Origin: Desulfotomaculum sp.
GTDB taxonomy: Bacteria > Bacillota > Desulfotomaculia > Desulfotomaculales > Nap2-2B
DNA length: 7,195 nucleotides
Direction of reading: 5' to 3'
NCBI GenBank assembly: GCA_003485325.1
Contig: DMZI01000060.1
Coordinates: 1-7,195 of the forward strand
Shown piece by piece: positions 5,474 through 7,195 of this stretch (within the stretch, counting starts at the first letter, position 1; each line of letters opens with the position of its first letter). A program made the translations under genes and the position numbers. A model generated the notes under the pieces. The model saw only the letters and a program-made list of their open reading frames with translations, was not told the origin of the DNA and ran no database searches.

Positions 5474-6919
5474 CTATTTAAAGGTTTTATGGGTATTTCT
5501 CCATTCACTATACCGGATCATGTTCGCCATAACGGCGGCTGCTATGTCGGGAAATTCCATGGTGGGTATGCCGCCGCGTTCGAAGAGAAGCCTCAGCCCG
5601 GCGACGTTTGATCCGAATGTGAGTACGCAAAGCAAGGGCTTCCTATCTTCTTCGGAAAAGGAATTATATCCTTTCAGGATGCTCTCGACAAGCTTTTCAT
5701 CGCCTAAAAATGGCGGCGGCGTATTCAAATAGATTATCCCGTCCACACCTTCATCAGCAAGAATAGTTCTAACAATCTCCTCATGCTTCTCCTTAGTTAC
5801 GGAACCAGTCAGATCCACATACCCATGCGGTTCGCCGACGACAGCCGTCGGGGCGAGTATTTCTTTTAAATGCCCCTTGGTACCGTCAGACAGGCAGGCC
5901 ATTTCCACAACACCGGTCGCCAGCAAAGCGTCTATGCAAATCGTTCCCGGCCCGCCGACAACAGTGAGAACACATACCCGGTTTCCCCTGGGCAGCGGCT
6001 GCTTGCCCATAGCGCAGACGGTATAAAAGAATTCCGCAATAGTTGCGGCCCGAATAACGCCGGCCTGGCGAAACGCGCCATCATAAATCCTGTCGTTGCC
6101 GGCCACAGCGCCCGTGTGACTGCGCACCGCTCCGGAGCCAAACGAGGTTCGCCCGCTTTTGTATGCCACTACCGGTTTCCTTTGCGATACCTTTTTAGCC
6201 GCTTCCACAAAGCGTCTTCCCTGTCTGATTCCTTCCACGTACAAGGCGATTACCCTGGTGTTTTCATCTTCGCCAAGAAATTCCACCGCTTCGTTTACAT
6301 CTACATCAGCCATATTGCCTACCGTAAAAAACTTGCTGATGCCGATTTGCTCCATGTCTTTCGCCCAGGTGAGAAATGAGGCGGCCAGCGCGCCGCTTTG
6401 GGAAACTACGGAAACCCCGCCTTTATTATACGGCGGCACATCAAATGTGGTATTAACGCCACTGTATTGATCGATGATTCCCAGGCAATTTGGTCCGATT
6501 AGCCTTATACCGCGAGCCTGCAAAGGTTCCAGCATGGCCTTCTCTTTTTCTTCGCCTTCTGCCGAACCTCCCTCGCTGAATCCACCGGAAACAACCACTA
6601 TGCCGGCCACATCACCTTTTTCATCCCTCCGCCGGGCTATTTCCCGCGCCATCCTGACACATTCATCTGCGCCAACAATCAGCACAATTAAATCCAGCCG
6701 GCCGGGAATACTCATGATGTCCGGATAACACTTGATCCCTTCTATCGTTTTTTGCGTGGGATTAACCGGATATATTTGTCCGTCAAAGTCCATGGCCTTA
6801 GCATGACGGATAACATGGTTGCCCGGCTTATCCCGCCTGGGCGAAGCCCCAACAACAGCAATACTCCTGGCGTTAAACAAGCCGCTCAGGCTGCCTTTAA
6901 CCTGGCCGGCAGCGTTCAT
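5474..6919 (-). CDS. ADP-forming acyl-CoA (acetyl-CoA) synthetase, alpha subunit (CoA-binding/CoA-ligase)
   Basis: 481 aa from ATG 6919, which has GGAGGG seven bases upstream; the in-frame ATG at 6925 is only one base from that site and would add MI. Order of domains: a Rossmann CoA-binding domain (~14-110, with SIAVVGASP and GQIYPVNP), a succinyl-CoA-ligase-like domain (~115-300, with RLIGPNCLGI, VVSQSGALAASFL and RSHTGAVAGND), and a third CoA-ligase domain (~305-470, with VVGGPGTICIDAL and the FERGGIPTMEFPDIAAAVMANM tail in two parts). His268 in SHTGA matches the phosphorylated catalytic histidine of the family (His257-alpha in Pyrococcus). With the beta subunit it would catalyse acyl-CoA + ADP + Pi to acid + CoA + ATP in the cytoplasm, by way of an acyl phosphate. 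The length is close to archaeal alpha subunits (~460 aa). A reverse, activating role is also possible. The gene upstream on the same strand is a LuxR-type regulator. Confidence 0.94.
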   Translation of the reverse strand: MNAAGQVKGSLSGLFNARSIAVVGASPRRDKPGNHVIRHAKAMDFDGQIYPVNPTQKTIEGIKCYPDIMSIPGRLDLIVLIVGADECVRMAREIARRRDEKGDVAGIVVVSGGFSEGGSAEGEEKEKAMLEPLQARGIRLIGPNCLGIIDQYSGVNTTFDVPPYNKGGVSVVSQSGALAASFLTWAKDMEQIGISKFFTVGNMADVDVNEAVEFLGEDENTRVIALYVEGIRQGRRFVEAAKKVSQRKPVVAYKSGRTSFGSGAVRSHTGAVAGNDRIYDGAFRQAGVIRAATIAEFFYTVCAMGKQPLPRGNRVCVLTVVGGPGTICIDALLATGVVEMACLSDGTKGHLKEILAPTAVVGEPHGYVDLTGSVTKEKHEEIVRTILADEGVDGIIYLNTPPPFLGDEKLVESILKGYNSFSEEDRKPLLCVLTFGSNVAGLRLLFERGGIPTMEFPDIAAAVMANMIRYSEWRNTHKTFK

Positions 6920-6926
6920 TATCATT

Positions 6927-6932
6927 CCCTCC
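6927..6932 (-). promoter_or_regulatory. Ribosome-binding site of the alpha subunit gene, deciding its start
   Basis: Minus-strand GGAGGG lies one base before ATG 6925 and seven bases before ATG 6919. The second distance is the normal one, so translation most likely begins at 6919. Confidence 0.6.
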
Positions 6933-6957
6933 GATTTTCTTAATACTCACGCATTAC

Positions 6958-6974
6958 GTTAAAATACTTTAAAC
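6958..6974. promoter_or_regulatory. Imperfect inverted repeat upstream of the synthetase genes
   Basis: GTTAAAATACTTTAAAC is a 17-base near-palindrome (GTTxAAA-like arms around a three-base centre, one mismatch in each arm) in the 71-base gap between the LuxR-type gene and the alpha subunit. Its position would suit an operator, but AT-rich repeats of this length also arise by chance. No clear -35/-10 pair is visible next to it. Confidence 0.2.
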
Positions 6975-6990
6975 AGGGATTATCTCTTTC

Positions 6991-7195
6991 TTATTTAGTG
7001 GTTTTACTAGTTCTTCTGACTGAATTCTCGCTTTCCCAATGCCGGACAGCATATACACCGTTTGAGTCGTCCTTTTTTTTGTTGTATAGGGAAACAGCCT
7101 GGGCCCGGTTCCTTACTCCCATTTTTCTGAAAATATTATGAATGTGAGTTTTTACAGTGTCTACAGCCAGATGGGTGGCTGATGATATTTCGAGG
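6991..7195 (-). CDS. LuxR-family transcriptional regulator, C-terminal part (5' end outside window)
   Basis: The frame is open at the right edge and stops at TAA (6993-6991); 67 residues are visible. Residues 1-36 are the second half of a LuxR/GerE helix-turn-helix: LEISSATHLAVDTVKTH, then INNI-like HNIFRKMGVRNRAQAVS. TVKTH is the DNA-recognition helix, and KMGVRNRAQAV is the family signature at its end. The rest of the protein, which would tell a NarL-type response regulator from a MalT-type ATPase regulator or another kind, lies outside the window. After the domain comes an unusual basic and polar tail of about 29 residues starting at NKKKDD, coded just after an A8 run (plus-strand T8 at 7073-7080). 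It is on the same strand as the acyl-CoA synthetase genes and ends 71 bases before them, so control of that pair is plausible but unproven. Confidence 0.88.
   Translation of the reverse strand, partial: LEISSATHLAVDTVKTHIHNIFRKMGVRNRAQAVSLYNKKKDDSNGVYAVRHWESENSVRRTSKTTK

Noticed and set aside
5870..6379. A 169-codon plus-strand frame opposite the alpha subunit gene
   Set aside because: It is the antisense shadow of a well-supported CoA-ligase gene and has no recognisable domain.

Overview
The window looks like a chromosomal segment of an anaerobic, spore-former-type Firmicute, most like the Peptococcaceae/Desulfotomaculia (Pelotomaculum-like) lineage. This is inferred from four things: a U32-family protein directly upstream of mutS2, a stand-alone molbindin (Mop), a two-subunit ADP-forming acyl-CoA synthetase, and purine-rich ribosome-binding sites with GTG/TTG alternatives. 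No 16S or other species-level marker is present, so the assignment is tentative.

Left part, plus strand (1-3889): the C-terminal ~500 residues of a large U32 peptidase-family protein, cut by the window edge, are followed 18 bases later by a complete mutS2 of 785 aa. The two very probably share a transcript. Middle (3890-4743): an AT-rich gap with a good SigA-type promoter and a leader of about 140 bases precedes mop, a 67-aa molybdate/tungstate-binding protein. A stem-loop follows mop, then a stretch with no convincing gene. Right part, minus strand (4744-7195): the partial C-terminal DNA-binding domain of a LuxR-type regulator enters from the right edge. It is followed by the alpha subunit (CoA-binding and CoA-ligase domains) and the beta subunit (ATP-grasp) of an NDP-forming acyl-CoA synthetase, in the order alpha-beta with a 34-base gap.

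Functionally there are three blocks. U32 and MutS2 belong to families linked to rRNA/tRNA hydroxylation and to rescue of collided ribosomes. Mop handles oxyanion metal for Mo/W enzymes. The alpha/beta synthetase would convert acyl-CoA, ADP and phosphate to free acid, CoA and ATP, a typical energy-conserving step in fermentative or syntrophic anaerobes; both phosphate-relay histidines can be seen. The LuxR-type gene upstream is a candidate but unproven regulator of that pair.

I found no mobile element, CRISPR array, tRNA or rRNA. Most of the window is ordinary housekeeping sequence. The least explained signals are a minus-strand micro-ORF with an in-frame TGA and a CxxC motif in the gap before mop, the mop leader, and an A8 run that controls the tail of the LuxR-type protein.
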